From Microlunatus elymi (GTDB lineage: Bacteria > Actinomycetota > Actinomycetes > Propionibacteriales > Propionibacteriaceae), in the NCBI RefSeq assembly GCF_007362775.1, contig NZ_CP041692.1:4092001-4156000 (forward strand): 64,000 nucleotides of DNA, written 5' to 3'. Of this stretch, positions 17,445-25,854 are shown one piece after another. The position numbers were made by a program, and so were the translations under genes. Position 1 is the first letter of the stretch. Each line of letters begins with the position of its first letter. The notes under the pieces are model-generated. The model was not told the origin of the DNA and searched no databases. It saw nothing but the letters and a program-made list of their open reading frames with translations.

Positions 17445-18833
17445 TCAGAGTTGCCTTCGCCGAGCCGCAGCGGACAAGTAGTTTCGCCAACCGGCGACGA
17501 GTTGATCTTGGTCGATGCCGAACGCCGTACGGGCCGCGGCGTCGATCTGCCCCGAGGCGGAACGGTTCACCGCGGCGTAGAAGGCGAACAGCGCGTCGCT
17601 GCCGTAGCGCCGGGCCAGATAGCGGCAGGCCAGCCAGCTCTGCGCGTACACAAGATCAAGATCTTCGGCGCTGCCGGTGAAGTCCCGGTCGGTGGGCAGC
17701 TGCCGCGGAGCTCCGGAGTCGGACACCCGTTGCAGCAACGCCCGGGCCGCCGCCTGCTGAGCATCCGGGTAGTCGCGGTAGGCGACGTAATCGGCGAAGC
17801 CCTCGATCAGCCAGGTCGGCGCGGCCGAGGTCGGCGACGCGGTGGCCACATGTACCGCCTCGTGGGTCAGCACGATCCGGGCGCCCAGGTCCGGCTGCAG
17901 ATTGCCCGAGTTGATCATGATCCGGATCGGCGCCGCGGCGGTCTGACTGCCGTCGGGCCAGGAGATCGCGGCCAATGCGGCCTCGGTCCCCTTCTTCACG
18001 CCCAGCAGCTGCTCCAGCCGGTTCTCGCTGCTCGGGATGATCACCACCAGCCGGCCGTTCCACCGCCGCCACGGTCCGTCCGGTGCGGACGCGAACTGCA
18101 CGCTCACATCCCGGGCCGCGCGGTCGGCGCGGCCCAGCCAGGACGTCAGTTCGACCCCCGGACCGCCGATCACGGTCGCGTGTTGATCATGGTCGACCCG
18201 GATCGGTTCCAGCCACCAGATCGGCGTCGGCCGGTGACCGCCCGGCGCGTCGGTGACGCCGGCCCAGCGCAGCCCGGTTCCGGTGTCGTCCCCGGCGCCG
18301 GTCCGTTTATCCGGGGTGAAGGTCATCCAGACGGTCTGGTCACTGGGCGCCCGGTCCCCCGGCACCTGCCAGCGAAGCTGCACCTCGGCCGCGTACGCGC
18401 CCGGACCGAGCAGCGCCCGACGCTGCCGACCCAGTGCTGCGGTTCTTCCGGTGGCTCGCAGCTGCAGCACCGTCGGCGACAACCTGCCCAGATTGGCGAA
18501 GATCATCCGTGCGGTGCCGGTGAACTTCGGATCGCGGTCGGTGATCAGCGCGCCGAAGGCCGTCGAATCCTGATCACCGAGGGCGGTCGCCAGCCGATTC
18601 AGCAGTCGGTCATCGGCCCGGATCCGATCCGGGTTGCCCGCGACGCCGGTCGACGACGGCCGGCCGTCAGACGGCGAGGCGACCCCGGTCGAGCGCCCGG
18701 CCGAGGTCGGCGCGTGCGTCGCCGAGGTGGTCGGGACGGGCGGCGCGGACGGCGTACTGCAGCCGGCGAGGAGGCCGACGAGACCTGCTACCGCCAATCC
18801 CCGAAGGGTTCGATCAGCCCGGACGGCGGGCAC
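17445..18833 (-). CDS. Lipoprotein with gluzincin metallopeptidase domain
   Basis: 462 residues. A signal peptide with lipobox LAGC (Cys25) predicts membrane anchoring outside the cell. A Ser/Thr/Pro-rich linker (26-70) follows. The C-terminal third has HEAVH at 324-328 and WLIEGFADY with Glu344, the HEXXH...E arrangement of gluzincin (peptidase MA-like) proteases. The middle resembles no enzyme I know. The GTG start overlaps the 3' end of the NlpC/P60 gene by 20 nt, so translation is coupled. Placement between a peptidoglycan hydrolase and PimB' suggests envelope processing. Confidence 0.78.
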   Translation of the reverse strand: MPAVRADRTLRGLAVAGLVGLLAGCSTPSAPPVPTTSATHAPTSAGRSTGVASPSDGRPSSTGVAGNPDRIRADDRLLNRLATALGDQDSTAFGALITDRDPKFTGTARMIFANLGRLSPTVLQLRATGRTAALGRQRRALLGPGAYAAEVQLRWQVPGDRAPSDQTVWMTFTPDKRTGAGDDTGTGLRWAGVTDAPGGHRPTPIWWLEPIRVDHDQHATVIGGPGVELTSWLGRADRAARDVSVQFASAPDGPWRRWNGRLVVIIPSSENRLEQLLGVKKGTEAALAAISWPDGSQTAAAPIRIMINSGNLQPDLGARIVLTHEAVHVATASPTSAAPTWLIEGFADYVAYRDYPDAQQAAARALLQRVSDSGAPRQLPTDRDFTGSAEDLDLVYAQSWLACRYLARRYGSDALFAFYAAVNRSASGQIDAAARTAFGIDQDQLVAGWRNYLSAAARRRQL

Positions 18834-19962
18834 CGGAGAACGGCATGTAGCTCATCTTGGTGTATTCCACCGATTGGCCGGGACGGGGCGCGTGGATGAT
18901 GGTGCCGCCGCCGACGTAGATGCCGACGTGGCTGGGCGAGCTGCCGTAGAAGAAGACCAGGTCGCCCGGCTGCAACTGATCCCGGCTGACCGAGACCCCG
19001 TCGCCGAACTGCGCCTGAGAGGTGCGGTCGAGCTGCACGCCGACCGACTTCCACGCGGCCAGGGTCAGCCCGGAGCAGTCGTACGAGCCCGGTCCGGTGG
19101 CCCCGAACACGTACGGCTTGCCGATCTGTGCCTTGGCGAAGGCCACCACCTGCGCACCCTTGCCCGAGGCCGCCGGAGCGGCTGCGCCCGAAGATCCGCT
19201 GGTCGCCGCGGCCGGATCGGCGTTGTTGCTGGTGTTGTTGCTGCTGCGGCTGGTGGCGTTGCCGCCGCGCGTCGCCGTCGTACCGGCATCGGCGGCGGTG
19301 GTGGTGGCCGCGTCGGCCGCCTTCTGCGCCTCGTCGGCCTGCCGCTTCTGCTCGGCGGCGATCCGCTGCCGCTCCTCGGCGCTCAGCTTGTCCAGCACCT
19401 GCTGGGCCTGATTCACCTTGTCGTCGGCCGCCGTACGCAGCTGCTTGAGCTTCTTCTTGTCCTCGGTCAGCGTGGCCACGTCCGCCTCGGTGGAACGCTG
19501 CAGATCGCCGAGGTTGGCCTGCTCGACCTGGTAGTCCTGGAGGGTCACGTTCTGGTTCTGGCTGACCTTCTCCACGGTGGCGATCTGGTTCAGGAAGCCG
19601 GTGGCGTCGCGGGTCAGGAACAGCCGCGTCCGGGTGTCCAGCGAGCGGTTCTGGAACTGTGCCAGCGCCACCTTCGACACCTGTTGACGCATCGCGACGA
19701 CCTTCGCGGACTGCTTCTTCAGGTCAGCCTGCTTCTGCTTCAGCTCGGTCTGGCTCTTGCTCAGCTTCTGCTGCAGCGCCAGGTATTGCTGGTCGGTCGC
19801 TTCCGCTTCCTGCTGCAGCTTCTCGACCTGGGCCTTGGCCTGGGAGACGTTCTGCGGTGCGGGATCGGCGGTGGCATCGGGGGCACAGAAGATCACGGCG
19901 CCGAGGGCCAGCCCCGACAACGAAACAGCCAGTCCCCGCCGAATCAGCGAGCGTGAGGTCAC
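18814..19962 (-). CDS. Secreted coiled-coil NlpC/P60 peptidoglycan endopeptidase (RipA/Rv2190c-like)
   Basis: 382 residues. A signal peptide (about 1-32) is followed by a long charged coiled coil (about 38-235), a Ser/Thr/Asn-rich linker, and a C-terminal NlpC/P60 domain with the Cys296-His345-His357 triad (YDCSGL, SHVGIYVG, IIHAPRPG). It should cut D-iGlu-mDAP type stem-peptide bonds, with the coiled coil acting as a regulatory lid. Rv2190c is the positional equivalent in M. tuberculosis. It is preceded by its own promoter and a ~165-nt leader, and is first of the operon with the metallopeptidase and pimB. Confidence 0.93.
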   Translation of the reverse strand: MTSRSLIRRGLAVSLSGLALGAVIFCAPDATADPAPQNVSQAKAQVEKLQQEAEATDQQYLALQQKLSKSQTELKQKQADLKKQSAKVVAMRQQVSKVALAQFQNRSLDTRTRLFLTRDATGFLNQIATVEKVSQNQNVTLQDYQVEQANLGDLQRSTEADVATLTEDKKKLKQLRTAADDKVNQAQQVLDKLSAEERQRIAAEQKRQADEAQKAADAATTTAADAGTTATRGGNATSRSSNNTSNNADPAAATSGSSGAAAPAASGKGAQVVAFAKAQIGKPYVFGATGPGSYDCSGLTLAAWKSVGVQLDRTSQAQFGDGVSVSRDQLQPGDLVFFYGSSPSHVGIYVGGGTIIHAPRPGQSVEYTKMSYMPFSGARRPG

Positions 19963-20137
19963 GCGCAGTCCTTCCAGTTCTCAGGCGCCGAATCCAGCCG
20001 TGGGCATGACCGAACGCAGGTCACTGCCCGGCTCCTGTCCATCCTCGGTGCATGACCCCCGTCGCGACCATGGATGTCGGATCCGCGAGCGTCCGGCTGG
20101 CAGCCCCTACCACCCGACGTGCCGGACACTAGGGAGC

Positions 20138-20166
20138 ACACTAGGTCACGATTTGGTCACTGGCAA
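20138..20166 (-). promoter_or_regulatory. NlpC/P60 operon promoter with direct repeat GTGACC (MtrA-like box)
   Basis: Read on the minus strand: -35 TTGCCA (20166-20161), a 17-bp spacer, -10 TAGTGT (20143-20138). The spacer is exactly GTGACC-AAATC-GTGACC, two half-sites 11 bp apart, as OmpR-type regulators bind. MtrA controls NlpC/Rpf hydrolases in actinobacteria through such direct repeats, so MtrA is the best guess. The transcribed leader (about 20130-19963) can form GGGCA/GTGACC...GGTCA/TGCCC hairpins. Confidence 0.5.
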
Positions 20167-20347
20167 TTCCCGGCCCGAAATCCGGTCGTGTGGCAGAGCT
20201 CACAGCCCACCGATCGGCCGGCGGATCCCCGATCGGGCGCGGCTTCGACGGCACGTCCAACAGCACCGCGACCACGCACTCCCCGCAACTCGCGCCGTCG
20301 TCACGAACCGGGCAGCCGCCGCAATCCATCCTGCTCAACTCACTCAT
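20141..20347 (-). CDS. Small Cys-rich protein (CxxCP...CxxC)
   Basis: 68 residues from ATG 20347. Two pairs, C9/C12 and C21/C24, frame a compact motif DCGGCPVRDDGASCGECVV, which could bind zinc or an Fe-S cluster. The rest is low in structure. The opposite strand carries no gene here. I believe small proteins with this Cys pattern precede the NlpC gene in other actinobacteria, but no search was possible. Its 3' end overlaps the NlpC promoter -10. It diverges from the exonuclease fusion with 108 bp between. Confidence 0.5.
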   Translation of the reverse strand: MSELSRMDCGGCPVRDDGASCGECVVAVLLDVPSKPRPIGDPPADRWAVSSATRPDFGPGIASDQIVT

Positions 20348-20455
20348 GGGCACAATCTGAACCAGGCCGCCGACAAAACGTCTCCCGCAGCGTCGGGACC
20401 GGGCCCGCGCGAGAACCAGGACCGTTTTGTCAGTGCCCGGTTCTACGGTCCTGCC

Positions 20456-22177
20456 ATGACCAGCCGGACCCGGGAGAACTCGCTGCAGGACTCGTTCGCC
20501 GACCTCGGCGTGCCCCTGTGGGACACCACCTTCTGCGTGGTCGATCTGGAGACGACCGGTGGCGCCGAGACCGACTCGATCACCGAGATCGGCGCGGTGA
20601 AGGTGCGCGGCGGCGAGGTCCTGGGTGAGTTCCAGACGCTGGTCAATCCGCACACCCACATTCCGCCGTTGGTGGCGGTGTTGACCGGGATCACCAACCA
20701 GATGGTCGCCTCCGCGCCACCCATCAGTGAGGCGTTGCCGGCCTTCCTGGAGTTCGCCCACGGCACCGTCCTGGTGGCCCACAACGCCCGCTTCGACGTC
20801 GGCTTCCTGCGCCGTAATTGCGCCGAGCTCGGCTACCCCTGGCCCAAGTTCGGGATCCTGGACACGGTCGCGCTGGCCCGCCACATCCTGCTCGCCGACG
20901 AGGTGCCGGACTGCAAGCTGTCCACGCTGGCCAGACACTTCCACACCACCGCGACCCCCAACCATCGAGCGTTGACCGACGCCCAGGCCACCGTCGACGT
21001 GCTGCACGCGTTGATCGAGCGGGTGGGCAATCTCGGCGTCGGGACGTACGAGGAGTTGCGTGAGTTCACCCGCAAGGTGTCGCCCCAACGCCGGTCGAAA
21101 CGCAGCTGGGCCAAGGAGTTGCCCGAAGCCCCCGGCGTCTACTTCTTCGTCGCCGACGACCAGCTCTCCGGCGACCCCGAAGCCAGGCAGATCCTCTATG
21201 TCGGCAAGAGCAGCAACCTGCGCCGCCGTGTCCGCAGCTATTTCACCGCCGCGGAGAAACGGCCGCGGATGGAGGAGATGATCCGGGTCGCCACCGGGGT
21301 CGAGGCCTATCCGTGTCAGACCCCGCTGCATGCCGAGGTGACCGAGCTGCGGATGATCGCGACGCACGCACCCCGCTACAACCGCCGCTCCAAATTCCCC
21401 GAGCGGCAGCAGTGGATCAAGATCACCACCGACGCCTACCCGCGGCTGTCCCGGGTCGCGCAGGTGAAGGAGGACGGGGCTACCTACTTCGGCCCGTTCA
21501 GTCGCCGCCAGCAGACCGACGACGTGATCGACGCGTTGTACGACGCGTTCCCGATCAGGCAATGCACCCAGCGGCTGTCCCCGACCCGGCCGTCTCCCGC
21601 ATGCGCGCTGGCGGAAATGCATCGCTGCGCTGCTCCCTGCGACGGTTCGATCAGCGTCGAGGGTTACCACGATCTGGTCGAGCAGGTGCGGGACACGCTC
21701 ACCCGGGACGTTCGCGGAGCGTGTACGGCGCTGCGGCTGCGATTGCGCCGGCTGGTCGCCGAACAACGCTACGAGGAGGCCGAGATCCTGCGCCGTCGGT
21801 TGGCCGCACTACTGGATGCCGGCGCCCGTTTTCACCGGGTGTCCAGCCTGGCCGGCTGCCGACAGATTGTCGCCGCCCGCTGGGTGGCGCCGGACTGGCA
21901 GATTCACGTCATCCGGCACGGCCGGCTGGCCGCGGCCGGACTGTCCAAACCGGGCGAGGTGCCGCAGGCGGTGGCCAGGGCGCTGATCGCCACCGCCGAG
22001 ACCGTACCGGCGCCGATCGGCCCGCAGTCCGGGGCGACCGTCGAGGAAACGCTGCGGATCGCCGACTGGATGGAGCAGCCGGGGGTTCGGCTGATCGACA
22101 TCGACGGCGACTGGGCCTGGCCGTTGCACGGCGTGCTCAGCCACGAACAACTGGTCGGCCATGTCCTCGGAGCCTGA
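20456..22177 (+). CDS. DEDDh exonuclease fused to UvrC-like GIY-YIG nuclease (Rv2191 type)
   Basis: 573 residues. N-terminal DnaQ/PolC-epsilon-like 3'-5' exonuclease with D30 and E32 (DLETTG), then HNARFDVGF and HRALTDAQAT supplying the rest of DEDDh. From about residue 215 comes a GIY-YIG domain (GVYFFV...ILYVGKSSNLRRRV) and near 415-445 a UVR motif (EQRYEEAEILRRRL). The RNase H-like second nuclease and HhH domains of true UvrC are absent. It is the positional equivalent of Rv2191, linked to DNA repair. ATG 20456 is chosen at the start of homology; longer frames run into the intergenic region. Confidence 0.88.
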   Translation: MTSRTRENSLQDSFADLGVPLWDTTFCVVDLETTGGAETDSITEIGAVKVRGGEVLGEFQTLVNPHTHIPPLVAVLTGITNQMVASAPPISEALPAFLEFAHGTVLVAHNARFDVGFLRRNCAELGYPWPKFGILDTVALARHILLADEVPDCKLSTLARHFHTTATPNHRALTDAQATVDVLHALIERVGNLGVGTYEELREFTRKVSPQRRSKRSWAKELPEAPGVYFFVADDQLSGDPEARQILYVGKSSNLRRRVRSYFTAAEKRPRMEEMIRVATGVEAYPCQTPLHAEVTELRMIATHAPRYNRRSKFPERQQWIKITTDAYPRLSRVAQVKEDGATYFGPFSRRQQTDDVIDALYDAFPIRQCTQRLSPTRPSPACALAEMHRCAAPCDGSISVEGYHDLVEQVRDTLTRDVRGACTALRLRLRRLVAEQRYEEAEILRRRLAALLDAGARFHRVSSLAGCRQIVAARWVAPDWQIHVIRHGRLAAAGLSKPGEVPQAVARALIATAETVPAPIGPQSGATVEETLRIADWMEQPGVRLIDIDGDWAWPLHGVLSHEQLVGHVLGA

Positions 22178-22179
22178 GC

Positions 22180-23040
22180 GTGGACTGGGCGAGGCTGGCA
22201 GGAGGCCCGGTGCTCCCGCCCGCCGATCGATTGCAGGCCGCATTGGATCGGTGGGGCTGTCGCGTCGCCGGCCCCGAACTGCGGGGTGGCATGTCCTCGG
22301 TGATCCCGGTGGTTTCGGCGGACGGATCGTCGTTGATGGTGAAGGTCCTCGAGGTCGGGCCGGCGAAGGCCGAGGCGATCGCGCTGCGCGCCTTCCCGCC
22401 CGTGGCGGCCGTCCGTTGCTTCGACCATGCCGAGGATCTCGGCGCCCTGCTGCTCGAACGATTGACCGCGACGTCGCTGTCCGGAGTCCCGGCCGACCAG
22501 TCCATCACGGTGCAGGCCAGGCTGGCTCGCCAACTCGCGGTGCCAGACCCGGACGGCATCAGCCGGCTTGCCGACGCAGACCTCACCGGGCATTTGCGCC
22601 GGCTGCTGCGGCAGTGCCCGTCATTCCTCAGCCACCGGAGTGTCGCCGCTGCCCGGAACACGCTGGACGATCTCCCCCAGGAACCGACCACGTCACTGAC
22701 CCACGGCGACCTGCACGCGCTCAATGTGCATCAGGACACCGACGGGAATTGGCGAGCACTCGACCCCAGTCCGCTGGTCGGCACCATCGCCTTCGAGAGC
22801 CACACCGTCATCGTTGAACGCGATCGGCTCCGGGACGTCATCGAGGCCGGGACGGCCGAGGTGCATCGTCGACTCGCCCTGTTCGCCGAGGTCGCCGAGG
22901 TCGATCCGGAGCTGTCCGAGCGGCTGTGTCAGGCTCGAGCGGTCCTGTCGGCGCTGTACGAGCAGGGTCGCGGCAACACCGGGTTGGGTGATGGCCTGCG
23001 CTGGATGGCCGAGGCGCTGACACCGGCACGACCGCGGTGA
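22180..23040 (+). CDS. Aminoglycoside/hydroxyurea phosphotransferase-like kinase (APH(6) type)
   Basis: 286 residues. The catalytic loop THGDLHALNV (HGDxHxxN) and metal-binding ALDPSPLVG match the APH(6)/hydroxyurea phosphotransferase family, in which streptomycin 6-phosphotransferases belong. The GTG at 22180 has GGAG 7 nt upstream and starts 3 nt after the exonuclease stop, so the genes are co-transcribed. Kinases of this family exist on many chromosomes without giving resistance. The true substrate is unknown. Confidence 0.8.
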   Translation: MDWARLAGGPVLPPADRLQAALDRWGCRVAGPELRGGMSSVIPVVSADGSSLMVKVLEVGPAKAEAIALRAFPPVAAVRCFDHAEDLGALLLERLTATSLSGVPADQSITVQARLARQLAVPDPDGISRLADADLTGHLRRLLRQCPSFLSHRSVAAARNTLDDLPQEPTTSLTHGDLHALNVHQDTDGNWRALDPSPLVGTIAFESHTVIVERDRLRDVIEAGTAEVHRRLALFAEVAEVDPELSERLCQARAVLSALYEQGRGNTGLGDGLRWMAEALTPARPR

Positions 23041-23078
23041 CGTGGAAGTTGCCGGCCGAATCTTGGCCTGTATTGGAC

Positions 23079-23747
23079 CTACGGACCCCAGACCAGCGTG
23101 TAGCGGAAGAAGAGCCCGCGGCGGATCCGAGCGCCAGGCAGCACCCGGTCGGCGACCTGCTTGATCTCCTCCAGCGTCTCTTTGGGGTCTCTCGCCGGTG
23201 CCGTCATACCCACTGGTTCGCGACCGTCGGCGCGAGGATGCAGCAGTAGACCCACCAGCGGGTTGAGCAGCACCGAGAGCGCCGACCACGGTCCGTCGGC
23301 ACGGGTCTCCCGACTCAGCCCGACGACGACCAGCCGGCCGCCGGGCTTGATCATGATTCGCAGCGAGGACAACGTCTCCTCCAGCGGCAGGTGATGCAGC
23401 ACCGCCACCAGGGTGACCAGATCCCAGGAGCCCGGCGGCCGCTGGTCGAACGATCCTTCGACGACCCGCACCGTCGGCGATTCGGCGAATCGTCCGAGGG
23501 CGATGGCCGCCGTTGCCGAATCGGGTTCCAGCCCGGTCACCTCGTCAACGACACCCGGCAGCCGCGCCAGCAGGTTGCCGGTGCCGCAGCCGACGTCGAG
23601 CGCGCGACGCGGTCGTACGGTTCCCAGCCGGCGTGCCTGCCTCGTGATCCACCAGCCGTACGCGTCGTTGTGAGACCAGGGATGTCGAGCGTTCAGACGA
23701 GTCCACGGGCGCAGCAACCTCAGACACAACTTCTGCACGTCCGGCAC
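23079..23747 (-). CDS. Class I SAM-dependent methyltransferase
   Basis: 222 residues. SAM motif I is ALDVGCGTGNLLARL, the acidic loop is GLEPDS, and motif IV/post-I is LVTLVAVLHHLPLEE followed by KPGGRLVVVGL. Basic N-terminus without signal peptide. The fold resembles UbiE/MenG-like and small-molecule methyltransferases; the acceptor is unknown. It converges on the phosphotransferase gene with 38 bp between. Confidence 0.85.
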   Translation of the reverse strand: MPDVQKLCLRLLRPWTRLNARHPWSHNDAYGWWITRQARRLGTVRPRRALDVGCGTGNLLARLPGVVDEVTGLEPDSATAAIALGRFAESPTVRVVEGSFDQRPPGSWDLVTLVAVLHHLPLEETLSSLRIMIKPGGRLVVVGLSRETRADGPWSALSVLLNPLVGLLLHPRADGREPVGMTAPARDPKETLEEIKQVADRVLPGARIRRGLFFRYTLVWGP

Positions 23748-24041
23748 GATCGAACGGTATCGCCCACGGCCGTTCTGCCTCGGTTCCGGCTCGGGCCTTC
23801 AAATCGCAAGAAGCACGGCCCACAGGCGCGCCCGCGAAAGTGCCGGGAAGATGGCTCGAAATCGTCGAGTTTCTGGTGCACGTCCCCGGCAGATTCCGAC
23901 GATGGAGGGTGCGAGATCGGGGTCCCCGACAGGTGCAAGACTGACAGGGACGACTTCCTTCAGGGCCGACCACATCCCGTCGCTCGCCGAGGGCCGTCGT
24001 CAGCTGACAAACACCCACGTCAAGCGTCGATGGAGACAGAC
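23748..24041. other. Divergent intergenic region, no gene seen
   Basis: About 290 bp between the methyltransferase and phenylalanine hydroxylase starts. It must hold both promoters, but I see no convincing -35/-10 pair, repeat or terminator. Possible frames across it are GC-driven and lack ribosome sites. Confidence 0.4.
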
Positions 24042-24938
24042 ATGTTCGAAGAAGGGCAGCTGTATTCGCCGGTCACCCGGCAGGCAGACGGTCAGGTCGA
24101 GGTGCATCTGGGTGAGAATCACCCGGGATTCAAGGACGAGCACTACCGCGCCCGCCGCAACGAGATCGCCGCGGTGGCCACCGATTGGGATCCTCGCGAA
24201 CCGGTCCCGCACATTGACTACACCGACGAAGAGAATCGGATCTGGGCCACCGTCTGCACCGAGTTGGCACCCAAGCACGAGCACTACGCGCACAGCGAGT
24301 ACCTCGCCGCCAAGCAGGCGCTCGGCCTGCCGACCGATCACGTCCCGCAGCTGGAGCAGGTGACCGCGTCGATCAAGCCGCTGACCGGCTGGACCTACAT
24401 CACCGCGCCCGGCCTGGTCGAGTTGCGCGAGTTCTACTCGTCGCTGGGCGACAAGGTTTTCCACTCCACCCAGTACCTGCGCCATCCGTCCGAGCCGCTC
24501 TACACGCCGGAACCGGACATCATCCACGAGGTGATCGGGCATGCCAACCAGTTGGCCAGCCCACGCTTCTCGACGCTCACCGCAGCGGCCGGGCGGGCAG
24601 CGCAGCGGCTGCAGACCGAGGACGCGCTGAAGTTCCTGGCCGACGTGTTCTGGTTCTCCCTCGAGTTCGGCGTGATCCACGAGGACGGCCTGCTGAAGGC
24701 GTACGGGGCCGGCATCCTCTCCTCCTACGGCGAGATGGACGAATTCCGGCAGATGGAGATCCGCCCGTTGGACATCGGCCAGATGGGCACCCTGAACTAC
24801 GACATCACGTCCTATCAGCCGATCCTGTTCGCGGCCGACTCGCTGGATCAACTGGACGACGTGGTCGGGGTGTTCTTCGAGACCTGCGACGACGAAACCC
24901 CGGACCGGGTGCGCCGAGAGCTGCACCTGACGAGCTGA
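24042..24938 (+). CDS. phhA: Phenylalanine 4-monooxygenase (aromatic amino acid hydroxylase)
   Basis: 298 residues, bacterial catalytic-domain type. The 2-His-1-carboxylate iron site is complete: HEVIGH (His162, His167) and Glu208 in FWFSLEFGVI. It hydroxylates phenylalanine to tyrosine with tetrahydropterin and O2. ATG 24042 has GGAGA 5 nt upstream; an ATG 12 nt earlier lacks one. No pterin carbinolamine dehydratase gene is nearby. The next gene, 26 nt on, encodes a RAM-domain protein that may sense an amino acid. Tyrosine or tryptophan as substrate is less likely but not excluded. Confidence 0.92.
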   Translation: MFEEGQLYSPVTRQADGQVEVHLGENHPGFKDEHYRARRNEIAAVATDWDPREPVPHIDYTDEENRIWATVCTELAPKHEHYAHSEYLAAKQALGLPTDHVPQLEQVTASIKPLTGWTYITAPGLVELREFYSSLGDKVFHSTQYLRHPSEPLYTPEPDIIHEVIGHANQLASPRFSTLTAAAGRAAQRLQTEDALKFLADVFWFSLEFGVIHEDGLLKAYGAGILSSYGEMDEFRQMEIRPLDIGQMGTLNYDITSYQPILFAADSLDQLDDVVGVFFETCDDETPDRVRRELHLTS

Positions 24939-24964
24939 ACGCGTCGGGCCGTAGGATGCGGCCC

Positions 24965-25243
24965 ATGGTGACAGCGATCGTGTTCGTCAAGGCCGAGGTG
25001 TCCCGGATCCCGGAGGTGGCCGAGGAGATCGCGGCGCTCCGCGGCGTCAGCGAGGTCTATTCGGTGACCGGGACGATCGACCTGATCGCCATGGTCCGGG
25101 TGCACAGCCACGAACAGGTGGCCGAGGTGGTCGCCGACCAGCTGAACAAGGTGCCCGGCGTCACCGGCACCGAGACCCACATCGCCTTCCGGGCCTACTC
25201 CAGCCACGATCTGGAAGCCGCCTTCGACCTCGGCACGGCCTGA
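24965..25243 (+). CDS. Lrp/AsnC ligand-binding (RAM) domain protein without HTH
   Basis: 92 residues making up a single RAM fold: TAIVFVKAEV...IAALRGVSEVYSVTGTIDLIAMVRV...VPGVTGTETHIAF. The DNA-binding half of Lrp/AsnC is missing. Stand-alone RAM proteins assemble as decamers or octamers and bind amino acids; SCO2140 is a positional relative. TAGGA lies 8 nt before ATG 24965. Location behind phenylalanine hydroxylase suggests aromatic amino acid sensing, which is inference. Confidence 0.85.
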   Translation: MVTAIVFVKAEVSRIPEVAEEIAALRGVSEVYSVTGTIDLIAMVRVHSHEQVAEVVADQLNKVPGVTGTETHIAFRAYSSHDLEAAFDLGTA

Positions 25244-25255
25244 GCGGCGATCACG

Positions 25256-25495
25256 ATGACGCGGTACGACGCTCAGCCGCCGGTCTCCCGAGCTGCCGCA
25301 GCCGACGAGCCCGGGACAGAGGTGGCGCCGGTCGACTGGCAGGCCGACCCGGCGCACTGGTTGCCCGGACGATCGTTGCTGATCGTCGCCGGCGCCGCTC
25401 TGCTGGCGTTGATCATCACCGTGGTGATCTGCCTGCTGATGTGGTCAACTCCGGCAATGACCCCGCTTCACATTCCCTCGGTCGCCAAGGCCTGA
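25256..25495 (+). CDS. Small single-pass membrane protein
   Basis: 79 residues: a hydrophilic N-terminus with a Trp-containing VDWQADPAHWLPGRS segment, one strong membrane helix (about 42-62), and a short outside tail. It starts 12 nt after the RAM gene stop, probably in the same transcript. No family recognised. Codon pattern looks coding and no competing frame exists. Confidence 0.5.
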   Translation: MTRYDAQPPVSRAAAADEPGTEVAPVDWQADPAHWLPGRSLLIVAGAALLALIITVVICLLMWSTPAMTPLHIPSVAKA

Positions 25496-25595
25496 ACGGC
25501 TTCCCCGCCGAACCCGCGTCGTCCACCAGCCACCACCCGGCAAACCACGGACACCATCCACCACTACCCCGCCTGCTCAGACCGATCGCAACGCA

Positions 25596-25770
25596 ACCGC
25601 GCGCGAAGCCGACCGCCGCACCCGATACCGCCGGGTCCGGGCACAGCCGCGCGCAAGATCTACTCCCGCCGCCGGTATTTGGCGCGCGGCGGTCAGTTTC
25701 GGGTGCGGGGATCAATTCGCGGGGCGGTTTCGCGCGCGGCGGTCGATATCGAGTGCGGGTGCGACGAGGG
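25596..25770. repeat. Paired CGCGCG-rich intergenic repeat, one copy (family 2, locus 2)
   Basis: The ~360-bp gap before the rhomboid gene contains one copy of the 9.4-kb element: CCGCGCGCGAAGCCGACC with CGCACCCGATACCG, then CACAGCCGCGCGCAAGATC with CGGTATTTGGCGCGCGGCGG and TCAGTTTCGGGTGCGGGG. A further partial unit (CGCGCGCGGCGGTCGATATC) follows. Again it lies between convergent gene ends. Nothing else was seen in the gap. Confidence 0.7.
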
Positions 25771-25854
25771 CGATCGACTTCGGGTACGGACAATGATCTT
25801 GGCTCGGAGGGTCAGGACATGCCGGATCCGGACTCTCGGCCGCGAACCCAGTAC

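Noticed and set aside
19963-20130. Possible ydaO (c-di-AMP) riboswitch upstream of the NlpC/P60 gene
   Set aside because: The conserved core blocks of ydaO, such as the GAACCCGUCAG-like element, are not present. Only generic hairpins are seen.
21313-22179. Apparent fusion of the exonuclease region with the phosphotransferase in one long frame
   Set aside because: Upstream of GTG 22180 the frame is the +1 shadow of the exonuclease/GIY-YIG gene. The ribosome site and homology begin at 22180.
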